Origin: Bacillota bacterium
GTDB lineage: Bacteria; Bacillota; Clostridia; Lachnospirales; Anaerotignaceae
Direction of reading: 5' to 3'
Length of the DNA: 15,829 bases
Assembly (NCBI GenBank): GCA_023413275.1
Contig: JAEZPX010000247.1
Location: forward strand, 1-15,829
Position 1 is the stretch's first letter; every line of letters starts with the position of its first letter. Made by a program: the position numbers and the translations under genes. The notes under the pieces were generated by a model. It was not told the DNA's origin. It saw only the letters and a list, made by a program, of their open reading frames with translations, and ran no database searches. Below are positions 6,431-13,302 of the stretch, piece after piece.

Positions 6431-6436
6431 TGTTTT

Positions 6437-8119
6437 TTGGCAGGAAGAAAACCAAAACCCAAGGCAAAGCTAAAGATTGCCGCATTGGGTGGGTTAGAAG
6501 AAATCGGGAAAAATATGACCATGCTGGAATATGGGAATGATATTATGGTCATTGACTGTGGTCTGGCATTCCCTGAGGATGATATGCTGGGAATTGACTT
6601 GGTTATCCCCGATGTAACTTATCTGATCAAAAACATAGACAAAGTAAGGGGTATTGTACTGACCCATGGCCATGAGGACCATATTGGTGCATTACCTTAT
6701 ATTCTGAAACAGCTGAATGTACCGGTTTTCGGTACGCTGTTAACACTAGGGTTGTTGGAAAACAAGCTTAGAGAACACAAAATGCTGGATAAAACTGTGT
6801 TGCATACAGTTGTTCCAAGAGAAAGAGTGAATTTAGGTCAATTTAATGTGGAGTTTATCCACACCAATCACTCTATTGCGGACTCTGTTGCTCTGGCGAT
6901 TCATACGCCCATTGGAACGGTGGTGCACACAGGAGATTTTAAGGTGGATTATACACCCATTGATGGGGAAATTATTGACCTACAGCGTTTTGGAGAGTTA
7001 GGAAAAGAAGGCGTTCTTCTGTTAATGAGTGATAGCACCAACGCAGAAAGAAAAGGCTTCACCATGTCCGAAAAGAACGTTGGTAAGGTTTTTGAGAAGA
7101 TTTTTGAGGATACTCCCAAAAACCGCATTATGGTTGCAACGTTCTCGTCCAACATCCATCGAATACAACAGGTGGTAAATGCTGCGCATATGTATGGACG
7201 CAAGGTAGCCATTATCGGCAGAAGTATGGTTAATGCAGTGAAGACTGCTTCCGAGTTAGATTACTTGACCATTCCACCTCGCACGCTGATTGATATTGGC
7301 GAAATTAAAAACTATAAAGATGAACAGCTTGTAATTATCACCACCGGCAGTCAGGGTGAAACCATGTCTGCCCTCACCAGAATTGCAATGAATGAGCATA
7401 AGCAGGTAAGCGTGAAGCCTGAAGATAAAATTATTATCAGTGCATCTGCAATTCCAGGTAATGAAAAGAACGTTACTCGTGTGATAAATGAGTTGTTGAA
7501 GAAGGGCGCAAATGTCATTTACGGAGATATGGAAGAAATTCACGTTTCCGGTCATGCCAGACAAGAAGAGCTTAAGTTAATGCTTGCGTTAACAAAACCT
7601 AAGTTCTTTATGCCGGTGCATGGTGAATTTATGCATCTTTCATGCCATAAAGATTTAGCCCTTTCCATGGGCTTAGATAAAAATAACATCTTCATTATGA
7701 AATTGGGTGAAGTGTTAGAAGTAACACGCAATGAGGCAAAGGTCAACGGCACAGTACCTGCCGGTCGTGTTATGGTAGATGGACTTGGTGTTGGCGATGT
7801 TGGTAACATTGTATTGCGAGACAGAAAACACTTATCTCAGGACGGTTTGATGGTGGTGGTTGTCACCATGGATCGTGAGAGCGGTACTATTGTTGCAGGG
7901 CCTGATATTATTTCCAGAGGTTTCGTATACGTTCGAGTAGCGGAGGACCTGATGGATGAAGCAAAGAAAGTGGTGCTGGAAGCATTACTGGATTGCGAGG
8001 AGAAGAACATCACCAGTTGGAATTATATTAAGGGTGTCATTAAAGATACACTAAAGAATTTCCTCTGGCAGAAAACAAAAAGAAGCCCTATGATATTGCC
8101 AATAATCATGGATGTATAA
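6437..8119 (+). CDS. rnj: Ribonuclease J
   Basis: A 560-residue metallo-beta-lactamase / beta-CASP ribonuclease with 5'-3' exonuclease and endonuclease activity in mRNA decay and rRNA maturation, acting in the cytosolic degradosome. The metal motif HGHEDH is at 77-82, Asp167 is in HTGDFK, MSDSTNAERKG follows, and the beta-CASP region has VSGHARQEELK and PVHGEFMHL. The C-terminal domain ends TKRSPMILPIIMDV, typical of full-length RNase J. The N-terminus AGRKPKPKAKLKIAALGG is a basic tail common in this family. Translation starts at a TTG with an excellent ribosome binding site. The gene stands alone, with a long structured upstream region and a strong terminator after it. RNase J1 and J2 cannot be told apart with confidence; the intact motifs suggest an active enzyme. 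Confidence 0.96.
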   Translation: MAGRKPKPKAKLKIAALGGLEEIGKNMTMLEYGNDIMVIDCGLAFPEDDMLGIDLVIPDVTYLIKNIDKVRGIVLTHGHEDHIGALPYILKQLNVPVFGTLLTLGLLENKLREHKMLDKTVLHTVVPRERVNLGQFNVEFIHTNHSIADSVALAIHTPIGTVVHTGDFKVDYTPIDGEIIDLQRFGELGKEGVLLLMSDSTNAERKGFTMSEKNVGKVFEKIFEDTPKNRIMVATFSSNIHRIQQVVNAAHMYGRKVAIIGRSMVNAVKTASELDYLTIPPRTLIDIGEIKNYKDEQLVIITTGSQGETMSALTRIAMNEHKQVSVKPEDKIIISASAIPGNEKNVTRVINELLKKGANVIYGDMEEIHVSGHARQEELKLMLALTKPKFFMPVHGEFMHLSCHKDLALSMGLDKNNIFIMKLGEVLEVTRNEAKVNGTVPAGRVMVDGLGVGDVGNIVLRDRKHLSQDGLMVVVVTMDRESGTIVAGPDIISRGFVYVRVAEDLMDEAKKVVLEALLDCEEKNITSWNYIKGVIKDTLKNFLWQKTKRSPMILPIIMDV

Positions 8120-8121
8120 TC

Positions 8122-8167
8122 AAATCCCCCAAGGATGCTGATACAGCACTTTTGGGGGATTTTTTTG
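8122..8167 (+). terminator. Rho-independent terminator of RNase J
   Basis: AAATCCCCCAA (8122-8132) pairs perfectly with TTGGGGGATTT (8152-8162), with an inner GCTG/CAGC hairpin and a run of Ts through 8167. It begins 3 nt after the stop codon. Very strong. Confidence 0.95.
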
Positions 8168-8446
8168 TGCGAAATGAGAGAGGGCAGATGAAAATGAAAA
8201 ATAATCTTGTTTTTAATTAGCAGATTATTCTGGTTGCAATGATTATGTTAATATAAATTGGTACTATTTCAAAAAAGCATTCTATTTTATTTGTGAAATT
8301 CGCTAATTTTCAATGCTATAACTAGTAATTATTTTCTTATATTTTGTGAAAAATAAAGGAAATTTTAAAAAATACACGAAAAAAGTGGATTTTTGACGAG
8401 AAAAATGTTACACTTATAAAAATTTTTTTAAGAAGGAGTTGTTGCA
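8168..8446 (+). other. AT-rich intergenic region before the DUF1622 gene
   Basis: About 280 bp, strongly AT-rich, with no gene on either strand. The only supported element is the promoter at 8393-8420. The rest shows A- and T-tracts that could favour bending or act as an upstream promoter element, but nothing specific. Confidence 0.6.
8393..8420 (+). promoter_or_regulatory. Sigma-A-type promoter for the DUF1622 gene
   Basis: TTGACG (8393-8398), a 16-bp spacer and TATAAA (8415-8420). An A/T-rich stretch lies upstream. Initiation is predicted near 8427, giving a short leader of about 20 nt containing the ribosome binding site. Confidence 0.65.
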
Positions 8447-8758
8447 ATGCTATTTTTACGAGAATATTTAATTATGCTTACAGAATCGGCAATCCTAATG
8501 TTTGAGTTTGTTGGTGTGGGAATCATGATTATAGCCGGTGCCAGAGGGATATATAACTACATTCGTCGAGATCCACATACTCGATTAAATCTCTCAAGAG
8601 GAATGGCCATGGCACTTGAGTTCAAACTTGGCGGTGAAATTTTACGAACAGTTATAGTTCATGATTTTTCAGAAATTCTTATTATAGGCGGTATTATCAT
8701 ACTGCGAGCAGCCCTAGCCTTTATGATTCATTGGGCAATTAAAAATGAAGAGAACTGA
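8447..8758 (+). CDS. DUF1622 family small membrane protein
   Basis: A 103-residue protein with two predicted membrane helices, about 14-36 (AILMFEFVGVGIMIIAGARG) and 75-97 (ILIIGGIIILRAALAFMIHW). The loop between them contains RGMAMALEFKLGGEILRTVI, the hallmark of DUF1622 proteins, whose function is unknown. The ATG at 8447 has AAGGAG 8 nt upstream. An in-frame ATG at residue 10 would remove only a short N-terminal tail. It has its own promoter and no operon partner. A perfect 6-bp inverted repeat follows the stop codon. The family is secure; the role is unknown. Confidence 0.88.
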   Translation: MLFLREYLIMLTESAILMFEFVGVGIMIIAGARGIYNYIRRDPHTRLNLSRGMAMALEFKLGGEILRTVIVHDFSEILIIGGIIILRAALAFMIHWAIKNEEN

Positions 8759-8765
8759 ATATCTA

Positions 8766-8781
8766 GTAGGGAAATCCCTAC
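8766..8781. repeat. Perfect inverted repeat GTAGGG/CCCTAC after the DUF1622 gene
   Basis: GTAGGG (8766-8771) and CCCTAC (8776-8781) are separated by AAAT and start 8 nt past the stop codon. No T-run follows, so it may protect or end the transcript only weakly. Confidence 0.5.
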
Positions 8782-8829
8782 AGAAGATGTTGCTTGAAAT
8801 TTTCGTTTTCTAAGGAAAAGCAAAAAATT

Positions 8830-9004
8830 ACTTGTCTTTAAAATTTGAGGCAATGGCAGCAGATTTTCCAATATTTCAGGTTTAAGACCATTCTAAGTTA
8901 AACTTGCTGAGCAGTACATCACCTTAAACAGCAATGTTTTCCAGTCAAACACAATGCACAATCTCAATACTTGTCTTTTAAATTATCACTTTAGGTTTAA
9001 ACCA
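8830..9004. repeat. Degenerate direct repeat pair
   Basis: ACTTGTCTTTAAAATT (8830-8845) is repeated with two changes at 8969-8984. AGGTTTAAGACCA (8878-8890) recurs as AGGTTTAAACCA at 8993-9004. The order is preserved but the spacing differs (32 versus 8 bp), as if one unit had lost internal sequence. Confidence 0.5.
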
Positions 9005-9146
9005 GAGTACAATGGAGGTGGCCCTCTATGATATGCGGACCCCTCTTTTTGTGTCACCTACTTTAACATTCAATTCAGAATTTCATTACATTTATGTTCA
9101 AAAAGATTCACATAGAGCCTTTCTTGCCCTAAATTTTCTTATCTGC

Positions 9147-9187
9147 AATTGGACAAAGTTGAAATCTTTTCAGATCCAATTTTGTTA
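9147..9187. terminator. Nested inverted repeat, possible terminator
   Basis: AATTGGA (9147-9153) pairs with TCCAATT (9175-9181). An inner TGAAA/TTTCA pair (9160-9164 and 9168-9172) makes a stepped hairpin, with TTTTG directly after the outer arm. No nearby upstream gene needs it, so its role is uncertain. Confidence 0.35.
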
Positions 9188-9230
9188 AAATATTTTTACC
9201 ATTAGGCTTTAGCGCATATGTCCTCTTTTA

Positions 9231-9239
9231 TGATATAAT
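9231..9239 (+). promoter_or_regulatory. Extended -10 promoter element for rnhB-yraN
   Basis: A perfect TATAAT (9234-9239) is preceded by TGA, an extended -10. No convincing -35 lies at 16-18 bp; TTAGCG (9209-9214) is 19 bp away. Predicted initiation is near 9246. The in-frame ATG at 9238 lies inside this element and so is unlikely to be the start. Confidence 0.55.
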
Positions 9240-9261
9240 GATTTTAGGAAAGGCGGGACGG

Positions 9262-10386
9262 ATGATGCAATCAATAAAGGAAATCAAAGAATATTTAGAG
9301 AAATGCCCCATGGAGGAATTACATCAAGCTGTAGGAGCGTTTGAAGCAGATGAGAGAAAGGGAGTCCAATTGGCCGTTGCTTCGGCCTTGAAAAGAAGAA
9401 CCGCCTTTGAAAAAGAGCAATTGCGTTTGGATGCCTTATTGGAATATGAAAGGGCTTGTTATGCCCAGGGTTTTGATTTGGTCGCTGGAGTAGATGAGGT
9501 TGGTCGTGGTCCGCTAGCAGGACCAGTTGTTGCGGCGGCGGTTATTTTACCCAAAAACTGTTTGATTGAGGGTGTGGATGATTCTAAAAAGCTTTCAGCT
9601 AAAAAACGAGAAATCCTTTATGATGAAATTTTAGAAAAAGCAGTTTCTTATGGAATTGGTGTGGTTTCTTGGGAGAGAATCGACGAAATCAATATTTTAC
9701 AGGCGACTTATGAAGCGATGCGAGAGGCACTTGCTCAGCTAAACCCAGTGCCAAGGTTTATTTTAGCAGATGCGGTTACGATTCCTGAAATTTTTATTCC
9801 ACAAAGGGGTATTATAAAAGGAGCTGCAAAGAGTCTTTCCATTGGTGCGGCAAGCATTGTGGCAAAGGTATACCGTGACAGGCTGATGGAGGCTTATGAG
9901 GAGTTATATCCCGGTTATGGTTTTGCTTCCAATAAAGGGTATGGTTCAACGGAGCATATTGCAGGCATACGTGTTCATGGACTTTGCCCCATACATCGAA
10001 AGAGCTTCGTGAAAAATTTTGTTAATCCCGAGAATAATCAAACAAAAGGTGCCATTGGCGAGGAAATGGCAGTCAAAGAAATGCGCCGACTGGGGTATGA
10101 AATTTTGACTAGAAATTATCGTATCCAAGGGGGAGAAATTGATATTATAGCAAAAAAGGATACATACATCATCTTTACCGAAGTAAAATATAGGGCAGGG
10201 CGGAAAAAAGGTGAGCCTTGTGAGGCGGTGAACCAACGTAAGCAGGAGCATATTATTCGCACGGCAAAGGCGTATATTGCAGAATATTCCTTAGATTGTG
10301 ATTTTCGATTTGATGTTGCTGAGGTTTTAGAGGAAAATGGCAAAACATATTTCCGTTATACGGAGAATGCGTTTTGGATAGCATAA
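9262..10386 (+). CDS. rnhB: Ribonuclease HII fused to a YraN/UPF0102 domain
   Basis: A 374-residue two-domain protein. Residues about 1-62 are a helical N-terminal extension (DERKGVQLAVASALKRR) found in Firmicutes RNase HII. Residues about 70-252 are RNase HII, which nicks RNA/DNA hybrids and misincorporated ribonucleotides. The active-site acids are Asp78 and Glu79 (GVDEVGRGPLAGP), Asp170 (ILADAV) and Asp206 (KVYRDR). From about residue 260, KGAIGEEMAVKEMRRLGYEI, then GGEIDIIAKKDT and FTEVKYR (Glu292, Asp294, Glu307, Lys309), form a complete YraN domain with a PD-(D/E)XK-like nuclease core. No stop or start separates the parts. The start at 9262 fits AGGAAAGG at 8 nt and the promoter; 9265 is nearly equivalent. 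pgeF follows 10 bp later. Confidence 0.93.
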   Translation: MMQSIKEIKEYLEKCPMEELHQAVGAFEADERKGVQLAVASALKRRTAFEKEQLRLDALLEYERACYAQGFDLVAGVDEVGRGPLAGPVVAAAVILPKNCLIEGVDDSKKLSAKKREILYDEILEKAVSYGIGVVSWERIDEINILQATYEAMREALAQLNPVPRFILADAVTIPEIFIPQRGIIKGAAKSLSIGAASIVAKVYRDRLMEAYEELYPGYGFASNKGYGSTEHIAGIRVHGLCPIHRKSFVKNFVNPENNQTKGAIGEEMAVKEMRRLGYEILTRNYRIQGGEIDIIAKKDTYIIFTEVKYRAGRKKGEPCEAVNQRKQEHIIRTAKAYIAEYSLDCDFRFDVAEVLEENGKTYFRYTENAFWIA

Positions 10387-10396
10387 GGAGTGGGCT

Positions 10397-11206
10397 ATGA
10401 AAATAGAAAAATTGGGAGAATTGGAAGTCGTTGTTTTTGATAATCTAAATCAAACGGGGATGGTAAAGCATTGTTTTACCACACGTCATGGCGGTGTAAG
10501 CAAAGGCTTTTATGCAACGATGAATATGGGCTTGACCAGAGGTGAGGACAAAGAGCTGGTTTTGAAGAATTATGAGATACTTGGGGATGCAATAGGTTTT
10601 TCAAAAGAAAACTATGTGACCTCCCAGCAGACCCATACGACAAACGTGCGACAGATAAATGGGCAAGACAAAGGCAAAGGCGTACTGCGGGAACGGGAAT
10701 ATTTTGATGTGGATGGATTGATTACTAATGAGCCCAATATACCCCTTGTGATTTTTGGGGCGGACTGTGTTCCTGTTTTTTTACTGGATACAAAAAACAA
10801 GGCAATTGGTATGGCACATTGCGGATGGATGGGAACGGGAAACCGTATGGCAGAGCATACGCTACAGGCAATGGTGGATGCATTTGGAACAGAACCGAAA
10901 AATGTGGTTGCGGCAATTGGGCCTTCCATTGGGAAATGTTGTTTTCAGGTGGATGCGCCGGTGATAGAGCTGTTTCGCAAAAACATATCCTTTGCAGATG
11001 AGATTATATTTGACGACCCTAACGAAGAAGGGAAATATCGTATTGACCTTTGGGAGACAAACCGCCGTTTGTTGGAGAATATGGGTGTGAAAAACATCGA
11101 AATCGCAGGACTTTGCACCATGTGTGATACAGAGCGCTTTTATTCCCACAGAAAGATGAGAGAAGACAGGGGTGTCATGGCGGGTATTATGGAGTTGAAG
11201 GGCTGA
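10397..11206 (+). CDS. pgeF: Peptidoglycan editing factor PgeF / YfiH-YlmD laccase-domain protein
   Basis: A 269-residue protein of the multicopper polyphenol oxidase / purine nucleoside phosphorylase family (YfiH, YlmD). In E. coli the family member keeps L-Ser out of peptidoglycan precursors; adenosine phosphorylase activity is also reported. Metal-ligand candidates are His80 (SQQTHTT), Cys124 (GADCVPV) and His141 (MAHCGWMGT). The usual HAGWRGT motif reads HCGWMGT, so the Ala and the Arg are both replaced while the ligand His is kept. The C-terminal part keeps GPSIGKCCFQV and FYSHRKMREDRGVMAG. The ribosome binding site AAGGAG overlaps the stop of the preceding gene, so the two are translationally linked. 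Length is normal. Confidence 0.92.
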   Translation: MKIEKLGELEVVVFDNLNQTGMVKHCFTTRHGGVSKGFYATMNMGLTRGEDKELVLKNYEILGDAIGFSKENYVTSQQTHTTNVRQINGQDKGKGVLREREYFDVDGLITNEPNIPLVIFGADCVPVFLLDTKNKAIGMAHCGWMGTGNRMAEHTLQAMVDAFGTEPKNVVAAIGPSIGKCCFQVDAPVIELFRKNISFADEIIFDDPNEEGKYRIDLWETNRRLLENMGVKNIEIAGLCTMCDTERFYSHRKMREDRGVMAGIMELKG

Positions 11207-11223
11207 AAACAAGAGATGTGCTA

Positions 11224-11253
11224 TTGTATTTGGAAAGAATACTGTGGTATAAT
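11224..11253 (+). promoter_or_regulatory. Extended -10 promoter for der-plsY-gpsA
   Basis: TTGTAT (11224-11229), an 18-bp spacer and a perfect TATAAT (11248-11253) preceded by TGG, an extended -10. Initiation is expected near 11260, leaving a leader of about 80 nt. It begins 18 bp after the pgeF stop with no terminator between, so der may also be read from upstream. Confidence 0.75.
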
Positions 11254-11338
11254 CCTAAGGTGGCTTTTTAGGCCCAATTTACCTAATTAATGCAAAAAAG
11301 AAATAATTTGCGATAGAGAGAAGTATGGAGGAATCATT

Positions 11339-12664
11339 ATGAGTAGACCAATCGTAGCAGTGGTTGGCCGTCCCAATGTAGGGAAATCTACATTGTTTAA
11401 CCGCTTAGCTGGAGAAAGAATCTCCATTGTGCAAGATACACCCGGTGTAACCCGTGACCGTATCTATGCGGATGTGGAATGGCTGAACTATAAATTTACT
11501 TTGATAGATACCGGTGGTATGGAAATCGGTTCTGAAGAAATCATTCAAAAACAGATTTTGCAGCAGGCGGAAATTGCCATTGAAACTGCTGATGTTGTTT
11601 TATTTGTTACTGATGTAAAAACAGGCGTAACAGATGATGACCGTCAGGTGGCAAATTTGCTGCGACGCACCAAGAAGCCTGTGGTATTGGCAGTAAATAA
11701 GGTGGACAGCACCAAGCGGGACACTTTGGATATTTATGAATTTTATGAGCTAGGTATTGGTGATCCTATGCCTATTTCAGCAGGACAGGCATTGGGTCTT
11801 GGAGATATGCTGGATCAGGTTGTAGAACATTTTCCTGATGATTCAGGCATGGGAGAAGAGGAAGATGCCATTCGTGTTGCAATCATTGGAAAGCCAAACG
11901 TAGGGAAGTCTTCTTTGATTAACAAAATTCTTGGAGAAGATCGCTTAATTGTAAGCAATATTCCAGGAACAACCAGAGATGCTATCGATACACCCATTAC
12001 CATTGATGGAAAGAAATACATCTTTATTGATACTGCGGGAATGCGACGCAAGAGCAAAATTAAAGAAGAGATTGAGCGTTTCAGCATCATTCGTGCCGTT
12101 GCAGCGGTGGAGCGCTGTGATGTGGCAATTTTGGTTATCGATGCCAATGAGGGGATTACCGATCAGGATACCAAAATTGCAGGAATTGCCCACGAAAGAG
12201 GCAAGGCCGCTATTGTTGCTGTAAACAAATGGGATTCCATTGAAAAAGATGATAAAACCATGAACAGCTATTTAAAGGATATTGGCAATGAGTTAGCTTA
12301 TATGCCTTATGCGCCAAGGGTATTTATTTCCGCCTTAAATGGCCAGAGAATCAACAAAATGCTGGAATTAATCCAAATGGTTCACGAAAATCACGCTTTA
12401 CGCATCAGCACAGGTGTGTTAAATGAGGTATTGATTGAGGCAATGGCGATGCAACAGCCTCCAGCGGATAAGGGACGTCAGTTAAAGCTTTATTATATGA
12501 CTCAGGTTTCGGTGAAGCCGCCAACCTTTGTTATTTTTGTAAATGAAAAGGAATTATTCCATTTTTCCTATCGTAGATATATAGAAAATCAATTGAGAGA
12601 TGCTTTTGGCTTTGTTGGCACACCGATTCATTTTATAGCGAGGGAAAAAGGGGAAAAGGATTGA
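11339..12664 (+). CDS. der: Ribosome biogenesis GTPase Der (EngA)
   Basis: A 441-residue essential GTPase with two tandem G domains and a C-terminal KH-like domain (about 355-441), needed for 50S subunit assembly in the cytosol. G domain 1 has GRPNVGKS (10-17), DTGG (57-60) and NKVD (120-123). G domain 2 has GKPNVGKS (184-191), DTAG (231-234) and NKWD (296-299). The linker is acidic (GMGEEED, about 170-176). TGGAGGA lies just before the ATG with 7-nt spacing from GGAGG. It is the first gene behind a strong promoter and is followed one base later by plsY, a typical clostridial der-plsY-gpsA cluster. Nothing unusual in the motifs. Confidence 0.97.
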   Translation: MSRPIVAVVGRPNVGKSTLFNRLAGERISIVQDTPGVTRDRIYADVEWLNYKFTLIDTGGMEIGSEEIIQKQILQQAEIAIETADVVLFVTDVKTGVTDDDRQVANLLRRTKKPVVLAVNKVDSTKRDTLDIYEFYELGIGDPMPISAGQALGLGDMLDQVVEHFPDDSGMGEEEDAIRVAIIGKPNVGKSSLINKILGEDRLIVSNIPGTTRDAIDTPITIDGKKYIFIDTAGMRRKSKIKEEIERFSIIRAVAAVERCDVAILVIDANEGITDQDTKIAGIAHERGKAAIVAVNKWDSIEKDDKTMNSYLKDIGNELAYMPYAPRVFISALNGQRINKMLELIQMVHENHALRISTGVLNEVLIEAMAMQQPPADKGRQLKLYYMTQVSVKPPTFVIFVNEKELFHFSYRRYIENQLRDAFGFVGTPIHFIAREKGEKD

Positions 12665-12665
12665 T

Positions 12666-13280
12666 ATGTTTAGACTCATTAGTTTGCTAATCGGGTATTT
12701 TATTGGCTGTATTTCCATGGGATTTATTGTTGGAAAGCTTACTAAAACAGATTTGCGAAAAAAAGGAAGCGGTAATTTGGGGACAACCAATGCCTTGCGT
12801 GTGCTGGGATTTCGAGCAGGGCTGGCAACTTTTCTTGGGGATATTCTGAAGGGTGTTGTGGCATTCTTTCTTTGTAGACTGATTTTTCACGATGATAGTT
12901 TGCTTGCGGGTATCTATGCAGGTGCAGGAGCCATTTTAGGTCATGACTTCCCCTTCTATTTGAAATTTAAGGGAGGAAAAGGCATCGCTTCTACCATTGG
13001 TATTGTGCTATCCTTGACATTTGTATTTTCCCCGTTCCTTGGGGCGATTACCATAGCCATAGGGATTTTGGGTGTTGCTTGTTCCGGTTTTATTTCTATG
13101 GGGTCTATCTTATTTTCAATTTCTATTCCAATCAGTGCCTATTTTTTAGGAATGCCTATAGAGGCAGTCGTAATTTTTACTGTATTGGCGGTTTTGGCAA
13201 CTTGGCTCCATAGGGCAAATATAAAACGGTTAATATCCGGCACGGAAAATAAATTTACACTGCATAAAAATGTGCAGTAG
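12666..13280 (+). CDS. plsY: Glycerol-3-phosphate acyltransferase PlsY
   Basis: A 204-residue integral membrane enzyme that transfers an acyl group from acyl-phosphate to glycerol-3-phosphate, forming lysophosphatidic acid, the first step of phospholipid synthesis in most Gram-positives. Five or more hydrophobic segments are visible. The three family motifs are present: GSGNLGTTNALR (35-46), GHDFPFYLKFKGGKGIAS (92-109) and HRANIKRLISGTENKF (182-197). The ATG lies one base after the der stop, with an AAGG ribosome binding site inside the end of der, so the genes are translationally coupled. gpsA, which makes its substrate, follows 22 bp later. Confidence 0.96.
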   Translation: MFRLISLLIGYFIGCISMGFIVGKLTKTDLRKKGSGNLGTTNALRVLGFRAGLATFLGDILKGVVAFFLCRLIFHDDSLLAGIYAGAGAILGHDFPFYLKFKGGKGIASTIGIVLSLTFVFSPFLGAITIAIGILGVACSGFISMGSILFSISIPISAYFLGMPIEAVVIFTVLAVLATWLHRANIKRLISGTENKFTLHKNVQ

Positions 13281-13302
13281 GAGTATATTGGAGGTGGCAA
13301 AA

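Larger units (their letters stand above)
5722..6436 (+). other. Long non-coding region with serial predicted hairpins upstream of RNase J
   Basis: About 715 bp with no convincing gene; short open frames here lack ribosome binding sites or family resemblance. Clear hairpins are: 5770-5810; AGGTTA/TAACCT at 5873-5889; an 8-bp stem at 5939-5960 with one G-T pair; GCTTAT/ATAAGC enclosing TGCC/GGCA at 5959-5992; GGTG/CACC around 6004-6020; GAAAGCAT/ATGCTTTC at 6251-6276 inside GGCAG/CTGCC (6234-6296); and a GCGG/CCGC T-tailed hairpin at 6358-6379. Signatures of RNase P, tmRNA, SRP RNA, a T-box or a riboswitch class I know were looked for and not found. It may be an RNase J leader, a separate small RNA, or decayed sequence. 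Confidence 0.4.
8759..9261 (+). other. Gene-free region with degenerate repeats, possible mobile-element remnant
   Basis: About 500 bp with stops in all frames I translated and no recognisable protein. It holds two near-copies of a 16-mer starting ACTTGTCTTT (8830-8845 and 8969-8984), each followed by an AGGTTTAA(G)ACCA-type 12-13-mer (8878-8890 and 8993-9004). A locally GC-rich patch is at 9013-9045 and a perfect 7-bp inverted repeat is at 9147-9181. The look is of decayed DNA, but no specific element can be named. Confidence 0.45.

Noticed and set aside
5722..6436. Missing fur-like regulator gene expected between the DUF1292 gene and RNase J
   Set aside because: The frames I translated in part of the gap gave no Fur-like motifs, so there is no evidence of a Fur pseudogene. 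The gap is reported only as non-coding.
6195..6473. Open frame of 92 codons (MCVKRKKTNYIG start) before RNase J
   Set aside because: It overlaps the hairpins and the RNase J start, has no good ribosome binding site, and its residue composition does not look like a folded protein.
8830..9004. Repeat pair considered as a CRISPR array
   Set aside because: There are only two imperfect copies, the spacing is uneven, and no cas genes are present.
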